A DNA stretch of 17,563 nucleotides, taken from assembly GCA_002774315.1 (NCBI GenBank), contig PEYP01000132.1, positions 1-17,563 of the forward strand, in the 5' to 3' direction. This stretch comes from Candidatus Stahliibacteriota bacterium CG08_land_8_20_14_0_20_40_26 (GTDB lineage: Bacteria; Hydrothermota; UBA3073). The position numbers and the translations under genes are program-made. Shown here piece after piece: positions 1 through 6,282 of this stretch. The notes under the pieces were generated by a model that did not search any database, was not told where the DNA came from, and saw nothing but the letters and a program-made list of their open reading frames with translations. Position 1 is the first letter of the stretch, and every line of letters starts with the position of its first letter.

Positions 1-103
1 GCACTCCAAAAACAGTATTTCATTACTCCGCACTTGCCGAATCTATTTGACATTTGGATTTTCATTGGAAATTAGAAATTCGGATTTTGAAATTTTGCTG
101 TGT
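1..103. other. Gene-free left edge
   Basis: I see no gene here. The first seven bases, GCACTCC, match the tail of the 18-nt palindrome repeats found at 2554 and 16509, so the window may begin inside another copy. The rest is AT-rich words of the type 'attagaaattcgg' that recur at about 1590 and 13320. TGTTCATCCGTGGTTCATGC at 101-120 resembles the elements at 9296 and 11286. Confidence 0.4.
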
Positions 104-736
104 TCATCCGTGGTTCATGCTTATTCTGGTCTCCTCTGATAATGCCCTAATGCTTTGCATAATCTCTTGCGATATTGCATCAGCCCTCTCTCTAATTTTG
201 CCTTTGAACATATCAGGATATATTGGTTTGCCAAATATTACTCGGGGTTTCACTTTTCTCAGAAATTGGGCGATGAGTGAGAAGTTTACACCGTGTATAT
301 ATGCAGGGATTACAGGCACATTTGTTCTTGCCGCGATAAACCCAACTCCGGGCTTGGCATTTAGAAGAACCCCTTTAAGACTCCTTGTACCCTCAGGAAA
401 CATTATGACGCATAGACCTTTTTTCAAAAGTTTCTCTGTATGTCTTATCGCCTCCTTATCTATTCCCATTCTACTGACCTTGTATGCGTTGAAATATTTA
501 AGCAACCAGGAATAGAATGGATTTATTATAAACAGTTCCTCTTTTGCAAAGAAGAACGCTTCACGCTTCCATATTGCAGCTCCTACAAGGAGAGGGTCAT
601 AGTTCGTGAGGTGGTTAGACGCAACAATAACACCACCTTTCTCTGGTATATTTTCTCTGTTGTTAACCCTGAACCCAAAGAGAAGGCGCCATATAAAATT
701 TATAACTCTTGCCGCTATCCTGTATCGCAATTTCAT
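104..736 (-). CDS. plsC: 1-acyl-sn-glycerol-3-phosphate acyltransferase (PlsC family)
   Basis: This 210-residue protein belongs to the PlsC/LPLAT acyltransferase family, which transfers an acyl chain to lysophosphatidic acid to give phosphatidic acid at the cytoplasmic membrane. The HX4D catalytic motif is visible as NHLTNYD near residue 42, and the substrate-binding block FPEGTR lies near residue 114. A hydrophobic, basic N-terminus (MKLRYRIAARVINFIWRLL) fits membrane attachment. It is the last gene of the minus-strand cluster, about 90 nt after cmk; cmk-plsC adjacency is common in bacteria. The start is an ATG without an evident Shine-Dalgarno. Acyl donor preference cannot be read from sequence. 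Confidence 0.93.
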   Translation of the reverse strand: MKLRYRIAARVINFIWRLLFGFRVNNRENIPEKGGVIVASNHLTNYDPLLVGAAIWKREAFFFAKEELFIINPFYSWLLKYFNAYKVSRMGIDKEAIRHTEKLLKKGLCVIMFPEGTRSLKGVLLNAKPGVGFIAARTNVPVIPAYIHGVNFSLIAQFLRKVKPRVIFGKPIYPDMFKGKIRERADAISQEIMQSIRALSEETRISMNHG

Positions 737-824
737 ACACTATGTTATGAGTCATTGAGTCGTTGAGTCTGTTGTCATTAGTCATTGGTCGTATGTCTTT
801 TGTCTACCGATTACTGATTACTGG

Positions 825-1499
825 TCACCGTCTTTCATCTTTCTTATCATATTCGTATTGTCTTATCACCTCTATCACCTTCTCCACTTCATCCTCTATG
901 GATAAATGGGTAGTGTCTATTATCACAGCGTCTTCAGGTATTTTGAGCGGGCTTTCTACTCTCATTTTATCCTGCTCATCCCTCTTTTTTAACGATTCAA
1001 TAACAGATTGCAAATCAGCGGTTCTCTCAAGTTCTCTCTGTCTTCTTTGTGCTCTTTCTATAAGGTCCGCATCCATATATATCTTTACATCTGCATCCTT
1101 GAACACAACCGTTCCTATATCCCTACCCTCACATATTACATTTTCTTTTCTCCCCATTTCCCTTTGTTTTTCCACCAAATTCCTGCGTACATATTTATAG
1201 GTTGCGATGGTTGAAGCTACACTGCCTACTTCCTCTGTCCGTATGAGATTTGTTACCTTCTTGTTGTTCAAAAAAATATGATTTTTATCATTCCCAAACT
1301 CAAATCGTATGTCAATCTTGTGTGATACATCCGCAACGGCCTTCCTATTATGGATATCTATTCTATTTTCAATACAGTATAATGCGACTGCTCTATACAT
1401 AGCACCTGTATCTATATAGACAAAACCCAGTTTCCTTGCAACCTCCTTTGCAGTGGTGCTTTTTCCTGAGGCGGATGTTCCATCAATTGTGACAATCAT
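825..1499 (-). CDS. cmk: Cytidylate kinase
   Basis: CMP/dCMP kinase, 224 residues, a normal family length. It phosphorylates CMP and dCMP with ATP in pyrimidine salvage and nucleic acid precursor supply. The P-loop GTSASGKST is at residues 7-15. It is followed by the CMP-binding block DTGAMYRAVALY at about 31, the CEGRDIGTVVF segment near 123, and the arginine-rich ERAQRRQRELE lid. The start codon is ATG at 1499, directly preceding the conserved MIVTIDG beginning. It lies between thiL and plsC on the same strand. The 737-824 spacer downstream contains degenerate 'gtcattgagtc' words. Confidence 0.96.
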   Translation of the reverse strand: MIVTIDGTSASGKSTTAKEVARKLGFVYIDTGAMYRAVALYCIENRIDIHNRKAVADVSHKIDIRFEFGNDKNHIFLNNKKVTNLIRTEEVGSVASTIATYKYVRRNLVEKQREMGRKENVICEGRDIGTVVFKDADVKIYMDADLIERAQRRQRELERTADLQSVIESLKKRDEQDKMRVESPLKIPEDAVIIDTTHLSIEDEVEKVIEVIRQYEYDKKDERR

Positions 1500-1590
1500 A
1501 ATATTTCAATAGTATATGTTATAATAAATTCTGTGCTTTGTTAAGGAAAAATTGAGTATTATTGTTTAGTGTTTTAAGGATTTTTGATAT

Positions 1591-2514
1591 TCAATATTTG
1601 ATTTTCGAATTTACCTTTGTAAAGTGGTCATATCCACCTAATTTTATTTCCCTTCCATCATCGAACCTCATTCCTTCTTTTACTATTTCACCTATCTCAA
1701 AAAAATTCAGCTTTTTTCTGAGTTTGCCGAGGTTTTTCCTGTTCAGTGTGAAAAGTAGTTCAAAGTCCTCTCCTCCATACAAGGCAAAGTCATCAGGTTT
1801 TTCTTCCATCAACATTGCGATTTTTTTCGCCTCTTTCTCTACAGGCACACTATGAATAATAGCGCCCACGCCACTTTCTTTGAGCAGATGATATAGGTCA
1901 ATAGAAAGTCCATCTGATACATCTATCATAGATGTTGCGAATTCTGAGAGTATCAAGCCCTCTTCTATTCTTGGTTTTGGATGAATGTACTTCTCTATCA
2001 CTTCTTTGAAAGAGGTTAAATTGTTTTTCAATGTCTTGAGTCCTGCAACGGATCCTCCAAGTGGTGCAGTAACACATAAAACATCGCCAAGTTTCGCTCC
2101 GTTCCTCCTTACTATCCGTTTAGCTTCACCTATGACACAGAGTGATATAAAGAGATCCTTGCTCTTTACAGTATCGCCACCAATAATCTCTGTATCAAAC
2201 TTATCTGCAAGTGATCTGATACCACGAGCAAGTGATTCTGCAAGAGTAATATTTCCCTCGGGCATGCCGAGAGCACATAGAAGTACCTTTGGTCTTCCTC
2301 CTATTGCTGCAATGTCGGACAGGGTTGCAGCACAGCTTCTGTAACCAGCGTCATAGGGAGTAATAAGGGATAGATCAAAGTGGACTCCCTGAACAAATGA
2401 ATCTATAGATACAACAGGAGTAAACCCCGGAGTGATGTTGAATTCTTCTGCATCATCGCCTATCTTTGGAAAAAGAATTTTTAATCTGTCTATGATTTCA
2501 AGTTCAGTAGACAT
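1591..2514 (-). CDS. thiL: Thiamine-monophosphate kinase
   Basis: ThiL phosphorylates thiamine monophosphate to thiamine diphosphate, the last step of cofactor synthesis. It belongs to the PurM/HypE/SelD ATP-binding superfamily. Family blocks seen in order are IGDDAE near residue 19, SIDSFVQGVHFD, the LSDIAAIGGRP segment, GGDTV, VTAPLGGSVAGL, SMIDVSDGLSIDL and YGGEDFELLFT. I chose ATG 2514 (MSTELEI, 307 aa). The frame stays open to a TTG at 2538, but neither start has a clear Shine-Dalgarno, and MSTELEI fits the usual N-terminus better. The usual EGVHF block reads QGVHF here. The neighbours are panB upstream and cmk downstream. Confidence 0.93.
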   Translation of the reverse strand: MSTELEIIDRLKILFPKIGDDAEEFNITPGFTPVVSIDSFVQGVHFDLSLITPYDAGYRSCAATLSDIAAIGGRPKVLLCALGMPEGNITLAESLARGIRSLADKFDTEIIGGDTVKSKDLFISLCVIGEAKRIVRRNGAKLGDVLCVTAPLGGSVAGLKTLKNNLTSFKEVIEKYIHPKPRIEEGLILSEFATSMIDVSDGLSIDLYHLLKESGVGAIIHSVPVEKEAKKIAMLMEEKPDDFALYGGEDFELLFTLNRKNLGKLRKKLNFFEIGEIVKEGMRFDDGREIKLGGYDHFTKVNSKIKY

Positions 2515-2553
2515 TGCATGCAATATCGTATAAGACAAGGTGAGTTATGTTTA

Positions 2554-2576
2554 GCAGTGGCAAGCCACCGCACTCC
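2554..2576. repeat. 18-nt palindrome followed by ACTCC
   Basis: GCAGTGGCAAGCCACCGC forms a hairpin with arms GCAGTGGC and GCCACCGC (one mismatch) around AA, followed by ACTCC. The same architecture recurs at 16509-16531. It lies upstream of thiL and downstream of panB. Confidence 0.6.
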
Positions 2577-2601
2577 GTATAAATACTAATTGGTATCAGA
2601 G

Positions 2602-2639
2602 TGCCTGCCTGCGGTAGGCAGGCAATAGCTTGCTATTGC
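2602..2639. repeat. Two abutting palindromes (CCTGCC family plus GCAATAGC hairpin)
   Basis: TGCCTGCCT and AGGCAGGCA (2602-2624) form a 9-bp perfect stem around GCGGT. It overlaps a second perfect 8-bp hairpin, GCAATAGC-TT-GCTATTGC (2622-2639). The first belongs to the GC-rich CCTGCC/GGCAGG family also at 5533, 10697, 11402 and 16698. The second resembles the 18-nt palindromes at 2554 and 16509. Together with 2554-2576 they fill most of the panB-thiL gap. Confidence 0.65.
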
Positions 2640-2679
2640 AGAAAGACAAATTACTTTACTTAACACAGCGCTGGATAAA

Positions 2680-3477
2680 CTAAAAGTAGGTGTGGTTCTC
2701 ATCTGGGTATATTCCTTGTTTTACCTCTTCAATATATCTGCTTATTGCCTTTTTCACTTCATTCCCAATATGCGCATATTCTTTCACAAATTTTGGCGTC
2801 TCTCTAGATAAAAGGCCAAGCATATCTGTTACCACAAGAATCTGTCCATCACAGTATCTGCCGGCACCTATTCCATACACTGGAACCTTAACTTCTTCAG
2901 TTATTTTTCTTGTAACATCCTCTGGGACACATTCCACTATAATTGAGAAGACACCTGCGTCTTCGAGTGCCGTTGCGTCTGTTAGAAGTTCCAGAGATTC
3001 AGTATTTTTCTTTCCTCTCACCCGATAACCCCCAAATTTCTTATATGACTGTGGTGTCATACCTATATGGCCCATTACAGGAATGCCAATATCTACGAGT
3101 TTCTTTATTGTGTCCTTCATTGCAAGCCCACCTTCCAGTTTCACTCCATCCACTCCAAGACGCATAAATCTACCAGCATTTCTAATTGCATATTCTATAG
3201 ACTGTTGATATGACATATATGGCATATCCGCTATCACCATTGCCCTTTCCGCCCCCCGTCTGACTGCACCCACGACAGGTAACATATCCTGCATCGTGAC
3301 AGGGAGTGTAGATGAATACCCGAGTACTGTTGTGCCATACGAGTCACCAACCAATATTACATCTATGCCAGCTTCATCTTCAATCCTTGCAGTAATATAA
3401 TCATAGGCAGTGAGAAGAACTGCCTTTTCACCCTTTTTTTTCTTTTTTATCAGATATTGTGGAGTTACTCTTTCCAT
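2680..3477 (-). CDS. panB: 3-methyl-2-oxobutanoate hydroxymethyltransferase
   Basis: PanB (ketopantoate hydroxymethyltransferase) adds a hydroxymethyl group from 5,10-methylene-THF to 2-oxoisovalerate, the first committed step to pantothenate and CoA. At 265 residues it is full length. The Mg2+ ligands known from the E. coli enzyme align with D45 in VGDSYGTTVLGY and D84 in ADMPYMSY. The VKLEGG block is at about 112, the catalytic glutamate is in IIVECVPE near 182, and GIGAGRYCDGQILVVTDMLG is conserved. The ATG at 3477 is the only sensible start and has no obvious Shine-Dalgarno. A lysine run KKKKKGEK near the N-terminus is a little unusual. No panC or panD lies in the window. Confidence 0.96.
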   Translation of the reverse strand: MERVTPQYLIKKKKKGEKAVLLTAYDYITARIEDEAGIDVILVGDSYGTTVLGYSSTLPVTMQDMLPVVGAVRRGAERAMVIADMPYMSYQQSIEYAIRNAGRFMRLGVDGVKLEGGLAMKDTIKKLVDIGIPVMGHIGMTPQSYKKFGGYRVRGKKNTESLELLTDATALEDAGVFSIIVECVPEDVTRKITEEVKVPVYGIGAGRYCDGQILVVTDMLGLLSRETPKFVKEYAHIGNEVKKAISRYIEEVKQGIYPDENHTYF

Positions 3478-3595
3478 AGAAAGATAGTCATTGAGTCGTA
3501 AAATCGTTGGGTTATTTTGTTTGGTCTATTCGGTTTGTATAGTTTTCTACCTTATATCCTGTTATGCACCATTCTAGTGAGATTTTATGATAATC

Positions 3596-3880
3596 TTAAC
3601 TTGGTTTTTCCTCTGCTTTTGACTCACTTTTTTCCTTTTCTTTCTCCTTTACATATGTGAGTTTCAAGTCTGACAAGGTAGAACTAATTAGAGATTCCTC
3701 TACATTTGTAAGATTTCCTTTTGTTTTCTCTTTTATAAGGTCAAGTGTGTCTATAGTGTATTTTGCAAGATCAAGATTCTTCTCCACTTTATCAGTCAAT
3801 GGATTTTTAATGATACCAAGGTGCTGAAGGGCGATTGTGACAAAGAAATACACCACCGATATAAAATTTGGTTTATCCAT
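3596..3880 (-). CDS. DUF1844 family small protein
   Basis: This 94-residue protein carries the hallmarks of DUF1844: a mostly hydrophobic first 25 residues (FISVVYFFVTIALQHLGII), then NPLTDKVEKNLDLAKYTIDTLDLIKEKTKGNLTNVEE, then a helical LSDLKLTYV segment. The last ~20 residues are a low-complexity Lys/Glu/Ser tail. The function of the family is unknown; it often lies among housekeeping genes. The start has a good Shine-Dalgarno, GGAG, 7 nt before the ATG, unlike most neighbours. It lies between alr and panB and is probably co-transcribed with them. Confidence 0.85.
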   Translation of the reverse strand: MDKPNFISVVYFFVTIALQHLGIIKNPLTDKVEKNLDLAKYTIDTLDLIKEKTKGNLTNVEESLISSTLSDLKLTYVKEKEKEKSESKAEEKPS

Positions 3881-3906
3881 AAATTATCTCCAATTGTAGA
3901 CTTAAT

Positions 3907-3932
3907 GGACAGACCTGAAGGTCTGTCCCTAC
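3907..3932. repeat. REP-like palindrome with CTAC foot
   Basis: GGACAGACCT and AGGTCTGTCC form a perfect 10-bp stem around GA, followed directly by CTAC (GTAG on the other strand). It lies in the alr-DUF1844 intergenic space. It is one of several GTAG-footed hairpins in the window (5312, 11437, 11462, 16873, 16904). Confidence 0.7.
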
Positions 3933-3973
3933 CTACCACGAAATTGGTGACTTCGGTGTTATTCGGTGTTGAA

Positions 3974-5140
3974 TTAAACACTTTGTATATTTACACAATT
4001 TCCACTTATAAGTGATTTGCGTAAAGTAGGTATGCCTTTTTCCATGTAAATTCTCGGGACTCTCGGTCCGATATTGCTTGTTATCTCATAGCTTATTGTC
4101 TTTGATATGCGAGCGACCTCATCAGCAGTGATTTCCTCATCCCCATCTTTTCCAATGACTGTAACCTCGTCTCCTATCTTTACTCCATCAATATGTGTCA
4201 TATCAACCATAGTCAGGTCCATACACACATTACCTATTACGGGTGCCCTGCTTCCTTTTATTATAACCTCTCCCTTATTTGACAGAAGTCGTGGAAGTCC
4301 GTCACCATAACCTATGGATATCGTCGCCACCTTCGTTCTCCTTTTCGCCCTGTATGTCCTGCCGTAACTCACTGCATCGCCCTTATCTATCCACTTTAGA
4401 TAGCACACTCTGGTCTTCAAGGACATAATGGGTGAAACCTCTATATTCTTTTTCTCCTTTGGATAAAGCCCATATAATAGTAGTCCCGGTCTTACCATAT
4501 TGAAGTAAGAGGGTTTCATATTAAGTATTGCGGCGGAGTTTGCAGTATGGTAGTATGGAATGGATATACCGTTCTCTCGCAGAGAATTTACGACACGGTT
4601 AAACCTCTCGAGCTGTAAAAATGTGAAATCCTTATCATCGCTCTCCGCCTCTGCAAAATGGGTAAATATCCCATCTATCTCAATCCATCTTTTCTTTATT
4701 ATCTCACTTATGAATTGATGCGCCCTGGGATATGGCACACCGGTCCTCCCCATACCCGTGTCTATTTCGATATGTATCTTAACCTTCTTTTGGTGTCTTT
4801 CTGCCTCTTCCTCGAGTTGATCTGCGAAACTGGTGTATGTAACCGTCGGAATAAATCCTTCGTCTACAATAATAGGAATATCAAAAGAAAATGTTGGAGA
4901 GAGAATGATTATTTGAATGCCTAAGCTCTTTAGATTTACTGCCTCTTCTACCGAAGCGACTCCAAGGGCATCTATCCCCTCCTCTTTCAACACCTTTGAT
5001 ACCTCAATCCCCCCGTGCCCATATGCCTCTGCCTTAACCGCTCCCAGGATTTTGACATCACCCAAATGCCGCTTTATATTCCTGAAGTTGTTTCTTAGTT
5101 TATCCAGGTTTATAACAACCCAGGTACGTTCCTCAATCAT
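3974..5140 (-). CDS. alr: Alanine racemase
   Basis: This PLP-dependent enzyme interconverts L- and D-alanine for peptidoglycan synthesis. The 388-residue length fits the family. The PLP lysine is K36 in GAVKAEAYGHG (most homologues read KANAYGHG). IEIDTGMGRTGV is the barrel segment. VSYGRTYRAK near residue 270 contains the catalytic tyrosine of the C-terminal domain, followed by ISIGYGDGLPR and the GNVCMDLTMVDMT block. The ATG at 5140 sits about 124 nt downstream of a canonical minus-strand promoter. It is the first gene of the cluster alr-DUF1844-panB-thiL-cmk-plsC. The C-terminal ~15 residues after GIPTLRKSL look unconserved. Confidence 0.96.
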   Translation of the reverse strand: MIEERTWVVINLDKLRNNFRNIKRHLGDVKILGAVKAEAYGHGGIEVSKVLKEEGIDALGVASVEEAVNLKSLGIQIIILSPTFSFDIPIIVDEGFIPTVTYTSFADQLEEEAERHQKKVKIHIEIDTGMGRTGVPYPRAHQFISEIIKKRWIEIDGIFTHFAEAESDDKDFTFLQLERFNRVVNSLRENGISIPYYHTANSAAILNMKPSYFNMVRPGLLLYGLYPKEKKNIEVSPIMSLKTRVCYLKWIDKGDAVSYGRTYRAKRRTKVATISIGYGDGLPRLLSNKGEVIIKGSRAPVIGNVCMDLTMVDMTHIDGVKIGDEVTVIGKDGDEEITADEVARISKTISYEITSNIGPRVPRIYMEKGIPTLRKSLISGNCVNIQSV

Positions 5141-5270
5141 CGTAACAGGGAATTAGACCAGAGACCGAAGACTACAGACCACAGAGCAAAAATAAATGGT
5201 CATAAGTCTTCGAGCCATGTCTCAGGTTTTCCGTGGAATAATTTTTATTTAAGGTTCTAAAAAGTGCCTT

Positions 5271-5299
5271 ATTATAACATAAAAAGAGAGATTTGTCAA
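5271..5299 (-). promoter_or_regulatory. Sigma-70-type promoter for the alr cluster
   Basis: On the minus strand, TTGACA (5299-5294), 17 nt, then TATAAT (5276-5271). Both hexamers are perfect. Transcription would begin near 5264, leaving a leader of about 124 nt before alr. Confidence 0.8.
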
Positions 5300-5659
5300 G
5301 CAAATATATTTGGCACGAATTGAATTCGTGCCTACAAATGTTCAGTGTTCAGCTAAATATAAGCCCACAAAGAATAAAAGGTCAGTAAGTCCCCGTGTCC
5401 TCCGAAAAATTGGAGAAAAAGGTCATTTTAACAGGGAGGATAAGATAGATTCTTTATGTTTGTTTTTTAATATTTGACAGGGATTTTAAGAGACCAGTAA
5501 GAGATAATTTTATTTTTAGTCTCAAGTCTCGTCCCTGCCTGCCGGCAGGCGGGCAATCCCTGTTAAATTTCTCTTTTCTCTTGAGAGGGATCTTTATGAG
5601 ACTTGTAAGGGGTTAAGAAAGAAAAGTGTAAAATGTTTTATAATCGCCTAATTTTATAG
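5300..5659. repeat. Gene-free alr-tRNA spacer with palindromes
   Basis: No gene is supported here. The segment holds a REP-like hairpin with CTAC foot (5312-5335, arms GGCACGAATT/AATTCGTGCC), a distant perfect 11-bp inverted repeat TTTAACAGGGA (5427-5437) and TCCCTGTTAAA (5557-5567), and inside it a CCTGCC-family palindrome (5533-5553). The rest is AT-rich and non-coding in all frames. Confidence 0.6.
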
Positions 5660-5688
5660 TTGACAAAATTGAATTTTTGGTGTATAAT
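5660..5688 (+). promoter_or_regulatory. Promoter of the tRNA-Asn gene
   Basis: TTGACA (5660-5665), 17-nt spacer, TATAAT (5683-5688). The predicted start at about 5695 is only about one base before the mature tRNA 5' end (5696), so the transcript would have almost no 5' leader. Confidence 0.85.
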
Positions 5689-5695
5689 ATATCCA

Positions 5696-6056
5696 TCCCC
5701 GGTGGCTCAATGGTAGAGCGGGTGGCTGTAAAAGGGTGAACCATAACCATACTCACCTTGAAGTTCATCCAGATTTGCAGCTTCCACAAGAGATTGTGGT
5801 TGAAAAATCGGGTGAATTCAGGGAAGCCTAAACCCTATTGAGGTAGGGTAAGGTAATCCTGAGCGAAACCTGCCGAAGAGGCTGTAGTAGGCAGGGACGT
5901 GCAGAGACTAAGGAATGAGGAGCCTCATACCAATAAGTCCTGGAAGCGCCCGGCACCCCGCCTGCAGCGGGGTGAAGAGATAGTCCGAGCCCGATAGAAA
6001 TATCGGGAGTTCTCGTAACCACTAGGTTGGGGGTTCGAGTCCCTCCCGGGGAGCCA
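5696..6056 (+). tRNA. tRNA-Asn(GUU), split by a group I intron
   Basis: The exons are 5696-5729 and 6016-6056 (75 nt joined, CCA encoded). The acceptor stem TCCCCGG pairs with CCGGGGA, with G as discriminator. The D arm is GCTC-AATGGTA-GAGC. The anticodon stem is GGTGG/CCACT, the variable loop AGGTT, and the T arm GGGGG-TTCGAGT-CCCTC. Only splicing after T5729 and G6015 gives a 7-nt anticodon loop, CTGTTAA, with anticodon GTT. That register also fulfils the group I rule of exon-terminal U and intron-terminal G. Read without splicing, the loop would suggest GTA (Tyr), but the short variable loop excludes bacterial tRNA-Tyr. Confidence 0.93.
5730..6015 (+). ncRNA. Self-splicing group I intron (subgroup IC3-like) in tRNA-Asn
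   Basis: A 286-nt intron inserted between anticodon bases 35 and 36. The conserved core is plain: P element AATTCAGGGAAGCC (5815-5828), Q element AATCCTGAGC (5855-5864), R element GTGCAGAGACTA (5899-5910) and S element AAGAGATAGTCC (5975-5986), with P7 formed by GACTA/TAGTC. P, Q and S are close to those of cyanobacterial tRNA-Leu(UAA) introns. Supporting hairpins are CCACAA-GAGA-TTGTGG (5784-5799), ACCCTA/TAGGGT (5832-5849, P5), CCTGCC/GGCAGG (5869-5895, P6), ACCCCGC/GCGGGGT (5955-5973) and CCCGATA-GAAA-TATCGGG (5990-6007, P9 with GNRA loop). There is no homing endonuclease ORF. I could not settle P1: the best guide GTG at 5736-5738 gives only wobble pairs. Confidence 0.93.
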
Positions 6057-6123
6057 TGCTAATACTATCCACTGCACCCAGAAGTGGTTAACATGTAGTG
6101 GATCTACATATAATTTGGAGATA

Positions 6124-6149
6124 GGGCCTGTAAAGGGACCCATTTTTAT
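6124..6149 (+). terminator. Possible terminator after tRNA-Asn
   Basis: GGG (6124-6126) can pair with CCC (6139-6141), extended by an imperfect inner stem, followed by ATTTTTAT. The stem is short and mismatched, so this is tentative. Confidence 0.3.
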
Positions 6150-6160
6150 ATGGAGTTAAA

Positions 6161-6262
6161 TATCAAAATAAACAGCTATTTATTTTGATAAATAGAAATC
6201 TTATCAAAGATCACTTATATAACTCTACTCAGTATCAAAATATACTTGACATTTCTTTGATA
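6161..6262. promoter_or_regulatory. Iterated TATCAAA operator-like motifs upstream of the Fic gene
   Basis: TATCAAAATAAA (6161-6172) and TTTATTTTGATA (6179-6190) form a perfect 12-bp inverted repeat. Further copies are TATCAAAG (6202-6209), TATCAAAATATA (6233-6244, abutting the -35) and, inverted, CTTTGATA (6255-6262, inside the promoter spacer). Five copies around one promoter suggest a repressor-binding array; the regulator is unknown. Confidence 0.55.
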
Positions 6263-6274
6263 ATAATGTATAAT
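6246..6274 (+). promoter_or_regulatory. Promoter of the Fic gene, almost touching the start codon
   Basis: TTGACA (6246-6251), 17-nt spacer, TATAAT (6269-6274). The ATG is at 6283, eight bases after the -10 box, so the mRNA should be leaderless or nearly so, and no Shine-Dalgarno can fit. Confidence 0.85.
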
Positions 6275-6282
6275 ATCAACAA

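Noticed and set aside
5696..5770. tRNA-Tyr(GUA) reading of the unspliced anticodon loop
   Set aside because: The variable loop is 5 nt, while bacterial tRNA-Tyr has a long arm, and the group I core explains the interruption; the spliced loop reads GTT.
5730..6015. Homing endonuclease gene inside the intron
   Set aside because: No plus-strand reading frame of useful length is present; the intron is only 286 nt and fully used by core stems.
5828..6143. Two minus-strand ORFs, one containing LPGRDSNPQPSG
   Set aside because: They are antisense to the tRNA and intron; the 'GRDSNPQP' string is the well-known false translation of tRNA complement.
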